A DNA stretch of 64,000 nucleotides from Bugula neritina (taxonomy: Eukaryota > Bryozoa > Gymnolaemata > Cheilostomatida > Bugulidae). The position numbers and the translations under genes are program-made. The stretch spans positions 21,770,495 through 21,834,494 of the forward strand of contig OZ037765.1 of the NCBI GenBank assembly GCA_964035545.1. The letters run 5' to 3'. This document shows, piece by piece, positions 21,901 to 34,970 of this stretch. Below the pieces are notes generated by a model. It searched no databases. It was given only the letters and a program-made list of their open reading frames with translations, and had not been told where the DNA came from. The first letter of the stretch is position 1, and each line of letters starts with the position of its first letter.

Positions 21901-24900
21901 GAGAACGAGCATCTTGGAAAAGAGCTCAAACTGGACTCGCTGGGTTGATATATTCATTTATTAAAGATAAAAATTGCTTTATACACTATGGCTCAACAAG
22001 TATATTACTTGATGGAGTAACATTTTCACGTTGTTACTAAAGTAAAAAAAATGATTTTTCATGTTTCAATGACATGTGCATATTTCAGGTCACGGTATAT
22101 CAGGGAAGCCTCTGTTTGTGCTGCCAATGAGCAGACATTTTGAGTTGCTGTACAACACCGGCATCCAACTCCTGCATTGCGGTAATTCACTGTCAGCATT
22201 CGACTGTTTGGTTGAGGCGGTGAAGGTCTACTCCTCCAACCCAAGGCTCTGGCTCAGATTAGCTGAGTGTTGTATTATGCACCATAAGAAGGTACAAAGT
22301 GGCATCTTTTGTGAATATTTGTAGAATACAAAAGTTTTTCTTTTAAACATCTGTTGCCTAACAATTTCTTTTATTATTAGAAAGATTGAAAGTCATTAAT
22401 TCTAACCAGCATAATGTGTTTGTACACTGTAAAATACAACCTATTAGATATGAAGACAGAATGCCTTCAACTAATGATTCCTATTTTTTTTTCCATCCTA
22501 CCTAGTCTTGGCATTAGCTGTGTTGATATTTTCTAGAATAATGACAATGACAGAACTTTGGAGAAGAGACTTCGCGTAATACATGATGTCATCGGTTCTG
22601 GGCTGAATAGAAAAATCATACTTGGAAATGGAAAAGGAGAAATTAGGCCATGGTATATCTACTATATTCAATACTTATTTAACCTATTCTTACAACAAGT
22701 GTAATATTTATTATGTAATTCACGATGATGCTTTAGTACTGCTACATTAAGAATTTCAAAAACCTTTAATACTTTCATGTTTGTTTTTTTGGCGTAAATA
22801 TAAACACTGCACTCTCCTCATGTAAGTAACAAAATTGCTGTCAGAGTTTAGAAGTTGTTTTCTCTTAAACAGCGCTGAGTCCGCAGCTATGCCAGCCGCC
22901 ACTTTGGAGTTTGCTGCCCTTTGTCTAACCAATGCTCTTCAGTTGTTGGACAATGCTGAGAGTCTTGCCACGCAGAAATTAAAGGAAGAATTAGGAGAAA
23001 ATGCGAATAGCAACATTTCAGAGAAGATTCTAGTACCTGCTCCACCCAGTTTGCCTATGAAGGCTTATGAAGTCTCTCAACTTAGGTTAGCATTGTTCAC
23101 TACTTTTTATATAATATGTTGTATAATAGGGTCTTGTTTTACAGTTATTGCACTCAATTTTCAATATTATGCTGTTTAAATTTTTTTCGCAATCAAGAGT
23201 GCTTTTTTGTATTAAAATGCTTTATTGTTTTGATAATCGAGCTAATTAAACAGAGTTGGTAAGTTTGTATATAATTATTATGAGTTGGTGCTTGCATATT
23301 TTAAGATCCTCAGATATTCCTCGACCCTCCTAGATCTACTGAGGACTCTAGCAACTCCCAACAGATTTCATGAGAAACAAGTTTTCATCTCCTGTGCCAC
23401 CCACCTGGCCGTACAGCACAGGTGCTCCTTGCCAGGCTGATGGTTTCTGCAGGGGTTCACAACTCACTGTATGTTATTTCTCTATCAGGATTATTCTATG
23501 CTGCAGGTGCTCGATTCTAGCCAACAGCGCCTACGTCTCCCTCCTACTTGATGACTACACGATGGCCTTGCAATTCTCCGAGTCTCTCTTAGCCCAGGAT
23601 CACCTGTCAGCCGCCCACAAGTGAGTTCACCCTCTGTGTGTGTAGAGTATGTTGCATAGCACTGGAGATCTGAAATGGTGAACATAGATATACGTAAATA
23701 CGTTATACTTCATGTGTAGGTTATAGTTACTTAAATGGAAGAGCATTATTTCATCCAAACTATTTAATTTAAATAAATCAGCAATAATTAAATCATAGAA
23801 ATTGAATAACATACAACTGTAGCTATGCTGTAGCTATGCTGTAGCTATGCTGTAGCTATGCTGTAGCTATGCTGTATATATGCTGTATATATGCTGCAGC
23901 TATGCTGCAGCTATGCTGCAGCTATGCTGCAGCTATGCTGCAGCTATGCGCATACAATAAATGTGTGTATATATCATTTCAACGTAAAAGTAATCTGCAT
24001 TTGTATGTAATTGTTAGAGCCTACTAAATTAGTTATTGTATTATTAGCCAACACTTGACTATCATTTCTAAAATATCATAAACACAAGAATCTTAATTTT
24101 TTAAGCAAAATATTTGAAAAGTTTCAAAGTTAGATCACTAAGTCCATATCACTGACTGTCTCACGTCACCATATTTTGCTCGAATCATATTACCAAAATT
24201 TAATTTATTTAATGTTTAAGTTGGGAATGTAAGGAGAGACAAGTAAGGCATTATTTTTAAAGTTGAAAGCTCCCCTGATGCAACAGATCTGGTATGCTCT
24301 ATTATTAAATCAGTGACTATTGATTGTTCAGATTTGGATCTAGTCAAACTGCACAGTATAGGTGTTAGAAAAATAAGCTGACATTCGGTGCATGAGAGAT
24401 TAGCTTACTCTTTTACAATTAGCTCTCAGGAAATATAATATAGCATGATGGAAGCATAAAGCTAGCTTGTAGCTCTTCTAATCTAATTAGTCATTTATTT
24501 AATAATACAATAAGTTGTTGTGGGAACCACCTTTATACTGGCAGAACACTCACAATGGAATTGGCATATATTACAACAAAGAATTGATCACTTTTATTCT
24601 TAGTTTTCTCTACCTATGTGATATTCGATCATAATGATAGCATGGAAGTACCTTGCAATCAAATTCTTTATATTTGGAAACATCTTCATAATGATTATTG
24701 TCTTATATCACCTAGAATTTGTTGAACTGTTTGAAAGCTAAGACTTATTAATTTTAACCCACGGTTGCTCTGAAAAGAAGTGAACGAGATATTCTGCACA
24801 ATGTGTTAACATGAGATTTGCCCTTATTTGATGAGAATTTGTGTTTCTGGGGAAAACATATTTTTTCCCAAATTGAATAAATCTTGATTTTTTGTTCATG

Positions 24901-27900
24901 TATGTGTCAGGCAATAAAAAACATGTAATAAGTGTACATGTGAAAAGGTGTGTGATCTAAAATACATTAACAGAAAGCTGTCTGCTTATGGATAAATATA
25001 TTTTTCTGGAAGTTAAATGGTTGTTAATTTCTGTGTGAAACTGGTAATGGATGTCACTTGTTCAACATCTCATTTCATGTGATAAGCTACTTGTCATGTG
25101 GTGATGTTGTTTAGATGTTTTGTTTATATTTTCAGTCAAAAGACAACCAGAATAATGTAAATTTTAAAATGACTTAACCAATATTTGTGTCGTGTTTTAT
25201 CAGCAGAAAACACCAGCTGCTGCTACTTGTACGACTTTAAACAAACTTGTGAATTATTCAAATAGTTATTGTTATAAACTATGTATTTGTTAGACACTTA
25301 AGTTTAATATTAAGTCATATATGGCCACAGTTAGTTTTATTGACTAAAATGTAGAACATTTATCTCCGTTGCTGGAGCCTCCAGTTGTACAACACGAAAT
25401 CTAAATTCAAGTCATTGATATTGATATTTTTCCAATAATTTAGGCATACTGTTGTACAGTGGTTAATCTGTCGACATGTTACTAATGATCCAATTGATCA
25501 AACTGATACATTCTAATTTTGTTATTTAAAATGACTGCTGCTTTTGCTATTTCTACTGAACACATAATCTGTAAGAAACTGGCAGTTATTAAAATATAAT
25601 GATTTTCTCCTAATAAGCAGACTATATAAAACACTCTCACATTTAGTTAGTAGTTATTCATTGTTGCCGCAGATACCTTGCTCATATGTATATGGCTGAG
25701 GCCCAAGTCTACTTGGACAGAGTTGCTGACGCTATCCGTAATCTTAATGTTGATAGCATCACTGACATCTCCGTGAGCTCACCTGATGTCAAAACTGACC
25801 AAGGTAAGAAATAATGCATTTCTGCAATTGGTAAATGTAAAAATCCAGTTGCTTTCAGATTGAATTCAGTATGTTTTTGCAGCATAGTAAATGGCCAGTA
25901 TAACATTTCATTCAAGTGTTAGACATCAATTTAGCTTGGTAGTGCCAATTAGCAAATAACACTTGAAATTTAATTAATATTGGTCTTGTGGCTGAGTGGA
26001 TGGATGCAGTCAGAAAGTTGTTCAACATATTAAGTTTTGTTTCATTAGTCGCTTTCTGGTAGCATTTATTATCAAATAATTTTCTAATTTGATGAAAATT
26101 AAAAGTGCTGTAAATTTAATATAGCAATCTTTCCAGCAGTGGATGCTGTGTTGGCACTCGCACCTGTGTAGCCTGTAGTTATTGACTTTGATTTAGCCCT
26201 TCAGGCTAGTTGTACATCCCGAATGTCTAACTGCCCTTTACATTGACATGTTCTTCAATTAATTGGATTTGGGTGGATCAATTAGTCAAGTGTGAATTTA
26301 GCAGCTAATGGTTATCTTTTGAAAGCTCTTTGCTGACCAAAAGATGATGTTAATGCATCTATAAACCTATAAGAGCAGAAAATCATGAATTCAGTCATGA
26401 AATATTATTATGTATATAAATTACTTTTAGAGAATCTTTAGAAGGCTATTAGTAAGAGAAAAGTTGGCAAATTTCTGAGATTTATTGATATTATTTTAGA
26501 TAAAGAGCAGATGGAAGGAGCAGAGTATCATGGTAAGTACTGGTTATGCTCTCCTTTTTCTAACCTTACAATTTCCGGCTATCCATTAATTTTTATTTGT
26601 AATGCAGTAATTCCATAGACAAATAGTTGGAGGGTGGTAACTCTTCACTTATACTATTTGACGGATTTTTTTCTTATGCTTATTTTTCTATATACTTACT
26701 TTTTGATACCTATTTTGCTACTCTACTCTACTAATTAGCCTGTAAGTTGATAGTGTATTACAGGTAGTAGTTATCAGTATGTTATCTACGATACATGTAG
26801 TTATGTAGTAAGCTGCAAAATTAATATAGTTATAGAAGGTTTGAGTAATTTGGGAAACAGTCGAGGTTTATAATATTGAATTTACAGCTAGTATCACTTG
26901 CTCACAGCTTCTTGCAAACAATTAACTGTAAAATAGTTCCATAGTAATCAAGATGCTTTAGATTCCAGCAAATAACTCTTTTCTAGCTTAGTTCTGCACT
27001 TAAAAAGCCCACTGTATCATAATAGTTGCTAAAATATTTGAGTTTTATTTTATTCAATATACTTATTTGTAATAGAAATTTTGCAGTACTGATAGCTGTT
27101 GCTCATAATTTAATTTTCTCAATTATTTCCTGTCCTCAAAGTTACTTTCTACAGACTTGTTTTGCTCTCATACTTAATGGCTATCTCAAGGTGACGCCAT
27201 AATGGCTATCTCAAGACTTAACACTTTACCCATACCCATTTTGGTGCTATAGAATTTTATTAAACTTTGTATAATTTTAAAAATATTCTATTGTAATTTT
27301 TTATCTTGAAAGACAAGTAAAAATGAATACACTGTTTGGGAAGGGAGTCTTGAAGAAAATATAAGATATAATACAAACTTGAGATTGAAAATGAAGTGTG
27401 CAGTCTATACTAGGGTGATATTTCTTAATTTAAATTAGCTTTGCTCTACATGATCAATTATAATTTAGTTGACTGGCCATTTGTTTTTAATAGTGTACCA
27501 TAAAAGGGATAAAACTTCTGCATGAAATTACCAAATAAAATACACTTGAACTTTTTTTGAATAATTGAAATATGTCTTGACTCGAATAATGCAAGATTGA
27601 AAATAGCTTTATAGGTGTATTACAGTGTAGCAAAACCCTGGAGGTTAAACTACTCGAAGATAGTTGCACTCACAGTAAATACAAGTAGACTTGAAAACAG
27701 TTTCTCTATTGATCAAAAAAATGTTTAGTTTATTTACAGTGTGCAATATTCTTTCTTCACGCTTGAGGTGTGATAATTATATTAACTCTTGACATTTTGC
27801 TAGCATCACTATTAATATAACTTAGTTGCATGTTACAATCGTGGTATAACTAGCAATGCAGCCAGATTGCTGCACTTTTGCTAAGGAAAAATATTATGTG

Positions 27901-30334
27901 CAATTTACTAATGGTAGAGTATTTAAAATAATAATTTATAATTTTCAAATCAATTGTATAATATTAATCTGCTGAATATCTGGTAATTTTACCATACCTA
28001 TATTGGTTATACTGCATTCTCAGAGTGTACGGCAGACAGATAAACAGCTGCAGGTGTTGATCTCCAGCTAATAGTGGGTGGGTGAGAGAAGTTCTGTCTG
28101 ATAGAGTTATGTAACAATAACAATAATACCACAAAAGGCTTCAACTTTTAGCCAGTGACTAATCTTTGTTTATTTGTAAAGTTTGCGGTTTGATTTTTAT
28201 GCCACTAATTTATCTTTAACTACTGTGCATTAGTTTATTAGCCAGTATTGGTCAAAAACAACAAAGTTTCTACTCATACATTATGTAATTTTTCTCTGTG
28301 ACTATTTTCACTAAATTAGAAAACCAAACTGTAGAGTTGCTCAAGAAAAAATAAATAAATTTCTGTTTTGTTATTGAATAATTTATTCTACGACTTAAAA
28401 TGTTGAATTTAGTAAGCCTGTGTAACAAGATGAAGAGTGGGAACTGTGAAGTTTATTAGAAAGCTTACTTTTAGAGAATCGGTATTTCCACCAGAGCAGT
28501 GTTTTTATGCTGACTCAATTAAATGTTTAAATTAAATATTCAAAATTGGATTGTATGCCTAAAACACCATTTTATTGAGTCGCAATTTATGTTGGCGTAT
28601 TTCAACTGTCCTCAATATGTTATTTTGTCCCAGAGTGAAACAAAGCCTAGGGAGATAAATGTTAACTTGCTGCACCCAAATCAAAATATTTTTTATGTCA
28701 GATATTTTTGTATGGGCTCATTGAGGTAAATACCTAATTGCCTGAATTTATGAAATAATGATGATCTATGTAAAGTGAAATGCTAGTTGTTGTAGATGCG
28801 ATATTTGCTGCACACTAATTAGAAATGGAAATATTTTTTGTTTACTAAAGCTAGTTGATGTTGATATGAAGAATAGTGTGAACATCAAGGTGTTTATATT
28901 CCAGTATCTTATGTTTATACCCTAATGGGGATTTGAGCTGGAGAATTCCTTTTCAATAGCTTGTGAAGACTCTCCATTGTAAACTTGTAATCAATCTTTA
29001 TCCACTTAAAATACTAACAGCTAGAACCATTATATCATATTGGGGCAGTAATATCCCCTACATCTATCATTAATAAGTATACCTACAGTAATTATAATGG
29101 CACAGATTAGTTAACCTAATCATTGTGGTCAATGTTGTATTCCCAGATCCTATGACCAGGTATTTCTGGTTTATGTCACTATGTTTACTTGTAATGTGAA
29201 TGGATATGTTTATGTTTACAGCAAATCTCACTTCATGGATTCCTGGAGACGTGCCCAAAGCTATGGCATTCATGCAGTACAACCTCGCAGTCTGTTACGC
29301 CACCCGGGGAGAGTTCCAGAGATCTGGGGATACCCTAAACATGGTAGTACTATTATTTTAGATATTTGATCTATTATGGTTATGTTATATTTTAGAGTTA
29401 GAATAATTATTCTGTATGTATAATTATACTAATTTTGTTGTGTTTGCAAGTATGGAGATGTCCAGAGGAAACTTGATGCTTAAGTCTTTGAATTATAATA
29501 AAAATACGTATCATTCTTTTGTATTCTTTTAGTGCCTTCAGAATATTGGAACTCCATTGCCTGTTCATTTCTACTTCCTGAGACTCTATCTGGACTTGGT
29601 CGTTGGTAATTTATTAAGACTGTTTTTTTGTAGCGTTCAGTGATTTGTTTTGCACAAACATTTTTTTGTGTAAATCTATGTTGGCAATGACAAGATGATG
29701 GTTCATATAAATTTCAATAAGCTAGAAATCTAATGCGGGTTCAGGAGTTTTGTTCAATTTTTTGTTAAACAGTTTTCTGATAAGGCATAGGCCTGTATGT
29801 GAAATGCCAACATGCACTGTCCTTTGAATTTTTGCACTGCTGTGCTAAAATTTGGGCAATTAGCTCCTACAGGGTCTCAAAGTAAGACTTCTGTATTATT
29901 GTAAGATTTATTTTAAAATATATTATTATTTTTGCTGGCTAACTGGTGAGAATACCTGTTGTGAGATGGCTGTACAGCAGTGCTGATGGCAATGAATACT
30001 CTAAGATATCTACTGTCCCTCTCAATAGGCTTTGTATTCCCTTGAATTACTCCCCAGCTGTGAATATAATTCAATAATCTACCTTCAAGCAACATCAAAA
30101 TGAATCTGCGTTATCCCATGTAGTTTTTTTTTTCTAGTGATTATATGCGTAATGTCTATAGGGTATTTTACTACACTGCATTACTAATGTAATGATATAA
30201 TAGTGCTGAGTAAGATGCTAGGTACGTGAGAATTTTATGTTCATGCGTCCTGTTTTATTTATTCAGGCAACAGGATGATTGCACAGGGAATAATCAAAGA
30301 ACATTTCGGTCATGTGACCCCAAACAGGGTCTAA
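18941..30334 (+). CDS. CNOT10: CNOT10, CCR4-NOT complex subunit 10
   Basis: Sixteen coding exons: 18941-19039, 19202-19381, 19728-19878, 19984-20180, 20463-20543, 20706-20803, 21786-21943, 22089-22291, 22537-22652, 22873-23085, 23507-23620, 25673-25803, 26500-26532, 29222-29343, 29533-29605 and 30267-30334. Phases agree and give 678 aa (human 744). The protein is a tetratricopeptide-repeat alpha-solenoid. Diagnostic stretches include [37 protein letters not shown] and [13 protein letters not shown]. In animals CNOT10 binds CNOT11 and docks on the CNOT1 N-terminus in the cytoplasmic deadenylase complex that shortens mRNA tails. AATAAA at 30578-30583 is a likely polyadenylation signal. The terminal exon encodes only 22 residues. 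A 33-nt exon (26500-26532) is in frame and could be skipped. Confidence 0.95.
23621..25672 (+). other. CNOT10 intron 11 with minisatellite
   Basis: A 2.05-kb intron. 23818-23949 is the 11-bp minisatellite listed separately. The remainder is AT-rich without a supported gene or repeat. Confidence 0.7.
23818..23949. repeat. 11-bp tandem repeat (TGTAGCTATGC), about 12 copies
   Basis: A tandem array in CNOT10 intron 11. The first five units read TGTAGCTATGC, then two carry TGTATATATGC, and the last five or so carry TGCAGCTATGC. The variants are grouped, not mixed, which indicates stepwise local duplication. There are no spacers, so it is not a CRISPR array. Confidence 0.9.
26533..29221 (+). other. 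CNOT10 intron 13
   Basis: A 2.7-kb AT-rich intron between the 33-nt exon and the TPR exon at 29222. I see no gene, RNA gene or clear repeat in it. Confidence 0.6.
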
Positions 30335-32231
30335 ACCTTGGCTTATTTAGCCTAATGAACATTATGCTTGGAATGGAATTGAATTTTTCAAATTTCATTT
30401 TAATAACTATCACCCATGTGTGATGAAATGTATTGGAGCAGTTATATGATACTGTAAATATGTGTTGATCGAGTCTTTTGTAATAATATGACTCAATCTT
30501 TGCATTTTCTTGAATTAAAGCTTGTTTCATTATACTGAATGTATCTTGAAGTTTCATGATTATTTTTTGTCTCATGTAATAAATATTCTCTTGTCATGAA
30601 AATGCATTTATACATAATATGTAAATATAGCAACTTTTAGGCTACAAGATTCCAATCTTGAAAGATCAGTGTGTTTTACTAAACATGAAAACCACACAAA
30701 AAAGCAGCAATAGAAATTTCTTAAGCATGAAAAATTGTTATAAATCAAAGTGAAAAAACTGGTTTTGAAGTGTTTTTGATTTTGATGTTTCACCAGTTGA
30801 CCTAAGATATGTCTGTGTATGATTGTGATTTTCCCAAAGGTTCTTCAGTACCAACATGTGTTTGATTGATGTTACATCACCATAATTGTTAGCAGATTCA
30901 CTTACCACCTTCATGTTAATAATTATATAAAGTCTATGCATTATTTTGCATTGGGTTAGCCAGTGCACATCCTCTATTTACTGCTTTGGAGATAAGTGGT
31001 AACAGACCAAATTCAAAAAAATCTTTGTGTAATTATGTAAATTAGCTACAGTATAGGAAGAACATATTTGAGCTAGCATTCAGAAAAGTGTTAATAAGAG
31101 GTCTTGTTCAGTTGTACCTTCTTTCTTACAATTAGCATTTACAAAAAGTGGACAAATAAGTCTTATTACAAACTTTATATTTTAAATAAATAAATTTCCC
31201 ACCCATTAATTTATTTAAATACAAAATATTTCGGTAATAACAATTTTAATTGAGTTTGTAGTTGGGAGTATCAACAGGGTTTAAAAATATAAAATATGTA
31301 AAAATCAAGTATCAACAATAATTTTAACATTCTGTAAGATTTTGTTTTACAGACTAATAATTATAATTAAATAATTTTGAAGTATTGATAGGTGCTGTCC
31401 AATTGTTAAACTCTTTGTTGTTCATCTGAGGGTTGCTCTTCGTATTGCTTGTCTTGATGTTCTCTAAAACAAAAAAATTATAGATTTTAGTAAACAGATA
31501 CCAATAGCTTACTACCCACTTTATTGCAGGTTGGTATTAAGAGTGTGGATGAATAAGGAAAGTTGTAATATGAAGATCTACCAATGAAAATGGAAGTTAA
31601 ATCACTTCAGGGTAGCTGTAGGCTACTTAATTTGTAATGAAAGCCTTTGATAAGTGTTGAGGTTACAGTTTGACACCTATCATTTACTCCAAGCAAGTGT
31701 GTCAGTTGGAACTGTTTGGGAAGACATCCATGTAATTCAGAGATTTTTACAGCTAATTACAATGATCAAATTTCACCTTCACTTAATTCACACAGCAATA
31801 GTTATTTTGTATAACTCACCATTTAACTGCATAAAAGCTCTACACAATGATGCAACATTTAGAGTAAAAATCATATGATTTCAACACCGCTATTGAATAT
31901 TCATCTAAATTAATGTAAATAAATGTCATGCTCTACTAGATTTCAAGTTAGTCATGCCCAAGTTTATTTCCTGAAGATTGCATGCTACTGGTTAAAGCAA
32001 TTATACAAAAGTAAAAGAAAATTGAAAAGCTTTGTGTTTACTAACTTTTGATGTTTAATAATTTTTCCTTTCTGAACCCTATTAACCCACTACTGCTTAT
32101 ATTGCTATAAATATAGTTAAATGAAGCATAATTATAAATGTTAACAATAAATTTATCAACATTTTAAGCTCTCCAATGACAAAATAAAACAGCAAAAAGC
32201 TGTGCCTTCACTAACCTGCTGTCATTTAATT
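30335..32231. other. CNOT10 3' flank and TWIST 3' flank
   Basis: The CNOT10 3' UTR runs from 30335 probably to about 30600 (AATAAA at 30578). The rest is AT-rich and should contain the 3' UTR of TWIST, which converges from the right. The open frames here are short and show no recognisable protein. Confidence 0.5.
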
Positions 32232-32819
32232 TCATTGCATCTGACCAGACCAGGCTCCTTCCATCCTCCACACACTAAACGCATAACTGAGTCGCTCGTG
32301 TGCCATGTAGTTACACCCAGGAACTTTTACTTCAATTTCATCATTTCTTAGTACTTGACATAGGAAGTCTATATATCGGGTAGCCAGCTTCAAAGTTTGT
32401 ATCTTACTCAGTTTATCTGATGGTAATGTTGGTATGATTTTTCTTAGCTGAGCAAATGCGTCATTTAGTGACTGAGTTCGCTGCCTTTCTCGCACATTTG
32501 CCATGACCCTCTGAACGTGCACACCTTCAAAGTTCAATGTTGTTGACTCATCAATCTCTGTCTTTAATTTTTTTATACCTGGACTGATAGAGCTGTTGCT
32601 ACAGTTATCATGTCTAATTCTTTTCCTGCTGTCAATATGGTTACCAAATGCATTATATTGGTCATCATCTGAGTAAGAGTTGGTACTCTCTGAAGAGTCT
32701 GTGGGTATTTGTTGTCTAGTCAATGGTGGTATCGAAGGAGTAGCATAGCTATAGTCCCCTCTATCCATCCCCAACTGTATGCAATTCATATATATGCAAT
32801 GGCCTTCTTTCAATACCTT
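32232..32819 (-). CDS. TWIST: TWIST-family bHLH transcription factor
   Basis: The single visible coding exon starts after a strong acceptor (pyrimidine-rich TTTTTTTGTTTTACAG on the minus strand, AG at 32821-32820). Candidate start codons are 32789 (185 aa) and 32768 (178 aa). The open frame continues upstream to 32900 but only by reading through the acceptor. The bHLH domain (about 32525-32345) has an intact basic region, [20 protein letters not shown], and a helix 2 ending YIDFLCQVL. The C-terminus has the TWIST (WR) box, [19 protein letters not shown] binds E-boxes as a dimer with E proteins or itself and specifies mesoderm and mesenchyme. A Ser-rich linker and a basic patch ([13 protein letters not shown]) precede the bHLH. 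A noncoding first exon is expected to the right. Confidence 0.93.
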   Translation of the reverse strand, partial: KVLKEGHCIYMNCIQLGMDRGDYSYATPSIPPLTRQQIPTDSSESTNSYSDDDQYNAFGNHIDSRKRIRHDNCSNSSISPGIKKLKTEIDESTTLNFEGVHVQRVMANVRERQRTQSLNDAFAQLRKIIPTLPSDKLSKIQTLKLATRYIDFLCQVLRNDEIEVKVPGCNYMAHERLSYAFSVWRMEGAWSGQMQ

Positions 32820-34970
32820 CTGTAAAACAAAAAAATTTCTTTTAAAATCTAAATTTAGTAGAACCTTAAATAGAGCTTCCTTTGTTTCAATACATTTCAT
32901 ATTCTATAAAATATATAAGGATAGAGCTCAGCGAACAGGGCCAGCAGGCACTATAGACAGGATATCTCTGTCCTTTGTAAAGTGTTCTTGCCTACTTTCA
33001 CAGCAGTAATGATAGCAATGATTTATCTGCCCTACTGTTAATGATAGGGACATTTGTTTATATAACTCAAATGCCAGCATAAACATATCATGTTCACTCT
33101 TTCTGCAAATGAAAATTGACGATAAAATATTACGAGTAATACAATTATGATAATATATACATGTCAAAGGATGCCTGCGACTAAGTGATAGCACCTCTGC
33201 TACATTGCATATCTGTCATAAACTTTTACTGTGAATTGCTATCAGTGTACTGTAGCTGTTGACTAAAGTGAAAGTAGAAGGAAATCTACTAGCAAAGGAT
33301 CAAGTCCCTCTTTAACAGCATGCTATATTTTGCTCTGTTAAAACTATAGTTTTGTTAAGATCAGCTATAATAATACTCCTAGACATTGGATGTTGAGTCA
33401 TTTATATGGTAGAAAAGTTAATCAAGAATAACTGTATTTCACTCTACTCCTATAAACCTGAGTTACTTAGTTTATCATACACATAAATACATCACTTGGG
33501 TCATGCACTTTTATGCTTTAATTTATTTTTTTAAATTTTTCATTCAATAAGTAGCACAGTTTTTAAGTTAAAATTATTCAAACAAGGGTTCTAGTGTTCA
33601 ATTTTCTGAATATCGATATATATCAACAAAAAGTTCTAATATTTACGCATATGTTAAAAAATATTTTGAGAGTTTCTACACCTGCATTTTTACAGCCACC
33701 CAATGGTTAATAACTGATGTATAAGTTCAAAACAACTACAGGCTACAACCTCATGAAAGCTGAAATGAATATTTTATGACATTGTTGAAATTCTCTGTAT
33801 AAGCATAGCTTTATTTCACTAGTTCAAAAATGATGCTTTTAAAAAAAGAATTTTTAAATTCAAATTTCACAGGTTTAAAGTTTTGTCTATCCAAGTATAA
33901 CTCTATTACTCTGGCAACTTTTTTATCAACAATAACATATAACACCATATTACTGGTAAGGTCAATTAAATAACATTAACTTCATGCCGATACTTTTTTC
34001 TAAATTTCTATTAGCATTTGTGTTCAACTTGGAAGATTTTTAAGATTGCTTTAAAAAATGTTTTCAATAAAAAAAGTATTCTTTAGTAAGTTATAGGTTA
34101 TAAATTTATATAAGCAACAATAACAGCACATATAGAATCTTTTTGAAAATTGTCAATGCATGGAATTCAATATTATAGAATAAGTTCTGCAATTGTAGCT
34201 TTATGTTAATTTATAATACAATAGATGCTTACCAAAATCTTGTATGTATTACCAGCTTACTTGATGTAAGTAATTTTTAGAACCACTGAAAGAATAGACT
34301 ATCTCAGATGATACCTGAGTTAATTGTAAACTAAATAATTTCGTTGTAGGAGAAACTTATCAAACATTTGACTTCGTGTATGTGCTGCCTCAACCAGCCA
34401 ATAAAAAAGCAGAACCACGCCTGATGTCATACTTTGTGCTAGCTGCAGCTTGTGGAGAGCCAAGTGTATAGATGTGCAACTTGACACCTGTATGCTACCT
34501 GCATTAAGGCCAATACAATTCATATAGTAGATAACTTGAATTCTATGGCTATATGCTTAGAAACTCCTCCGTGCTGATATTTTTCTAGTAGAAACACAAG
34601 CAATTTAATCTATTCTTTAAAACTGACAGCTTTTATATTTTTTGGATGCAAAATTGTAAGGTTATGACATCAATCAAAACAAGTAAAATGATTAGTGAAG
34701 TGCAATGCAAATTACAACTACTTGTTGGCTGCAAGTATCCAAATTGAAATTAATTTTATGGGAAGCACTTTGAACATCTTCAGTTGTAATATCTGAATGT
34801 TAATGTCACCACTTGAGCTCGTCAGTTAATTACTTTTTAGAAAAATAATTAAATTAAAACACAAAAATATAGGAAATCAATAGCTGTGAGTGTATGATTC
34901 TTTCTATATAAAATGACCACTTCTATTTTAAATTATTGCTCTGACTTTTGCTGTTAAATTCTTTTTAAGC
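32820..34970. other. Divergent intergenic region between TWIST and the FERD3L-like gene
   Basis: 2.15 kb of AT-rich DNA between two head-to-head developmental regulators. It should hold both promoters, the upstream TWIST exon and possible shared enhancers. I see no gene, and cannot point to a specific site. Confidence 0.5.

Noticed and set aside
23818-23949. Possible CRISPR-like array
   Set aside because: Contiguous tandem repeat without spacers in an animal intron.
25981-26040. TGGCTGAGTGG, a perfect Pol III A box
   Set aside because: No B box at the right distance and no tRNA fold. Not enough for an RNA gene or SINE.
29913-30098. Small minus-strand frame near the CNOT10 end
   Set aside because: Lies in CNOT10 intron 15 and has no recognisable protein features.
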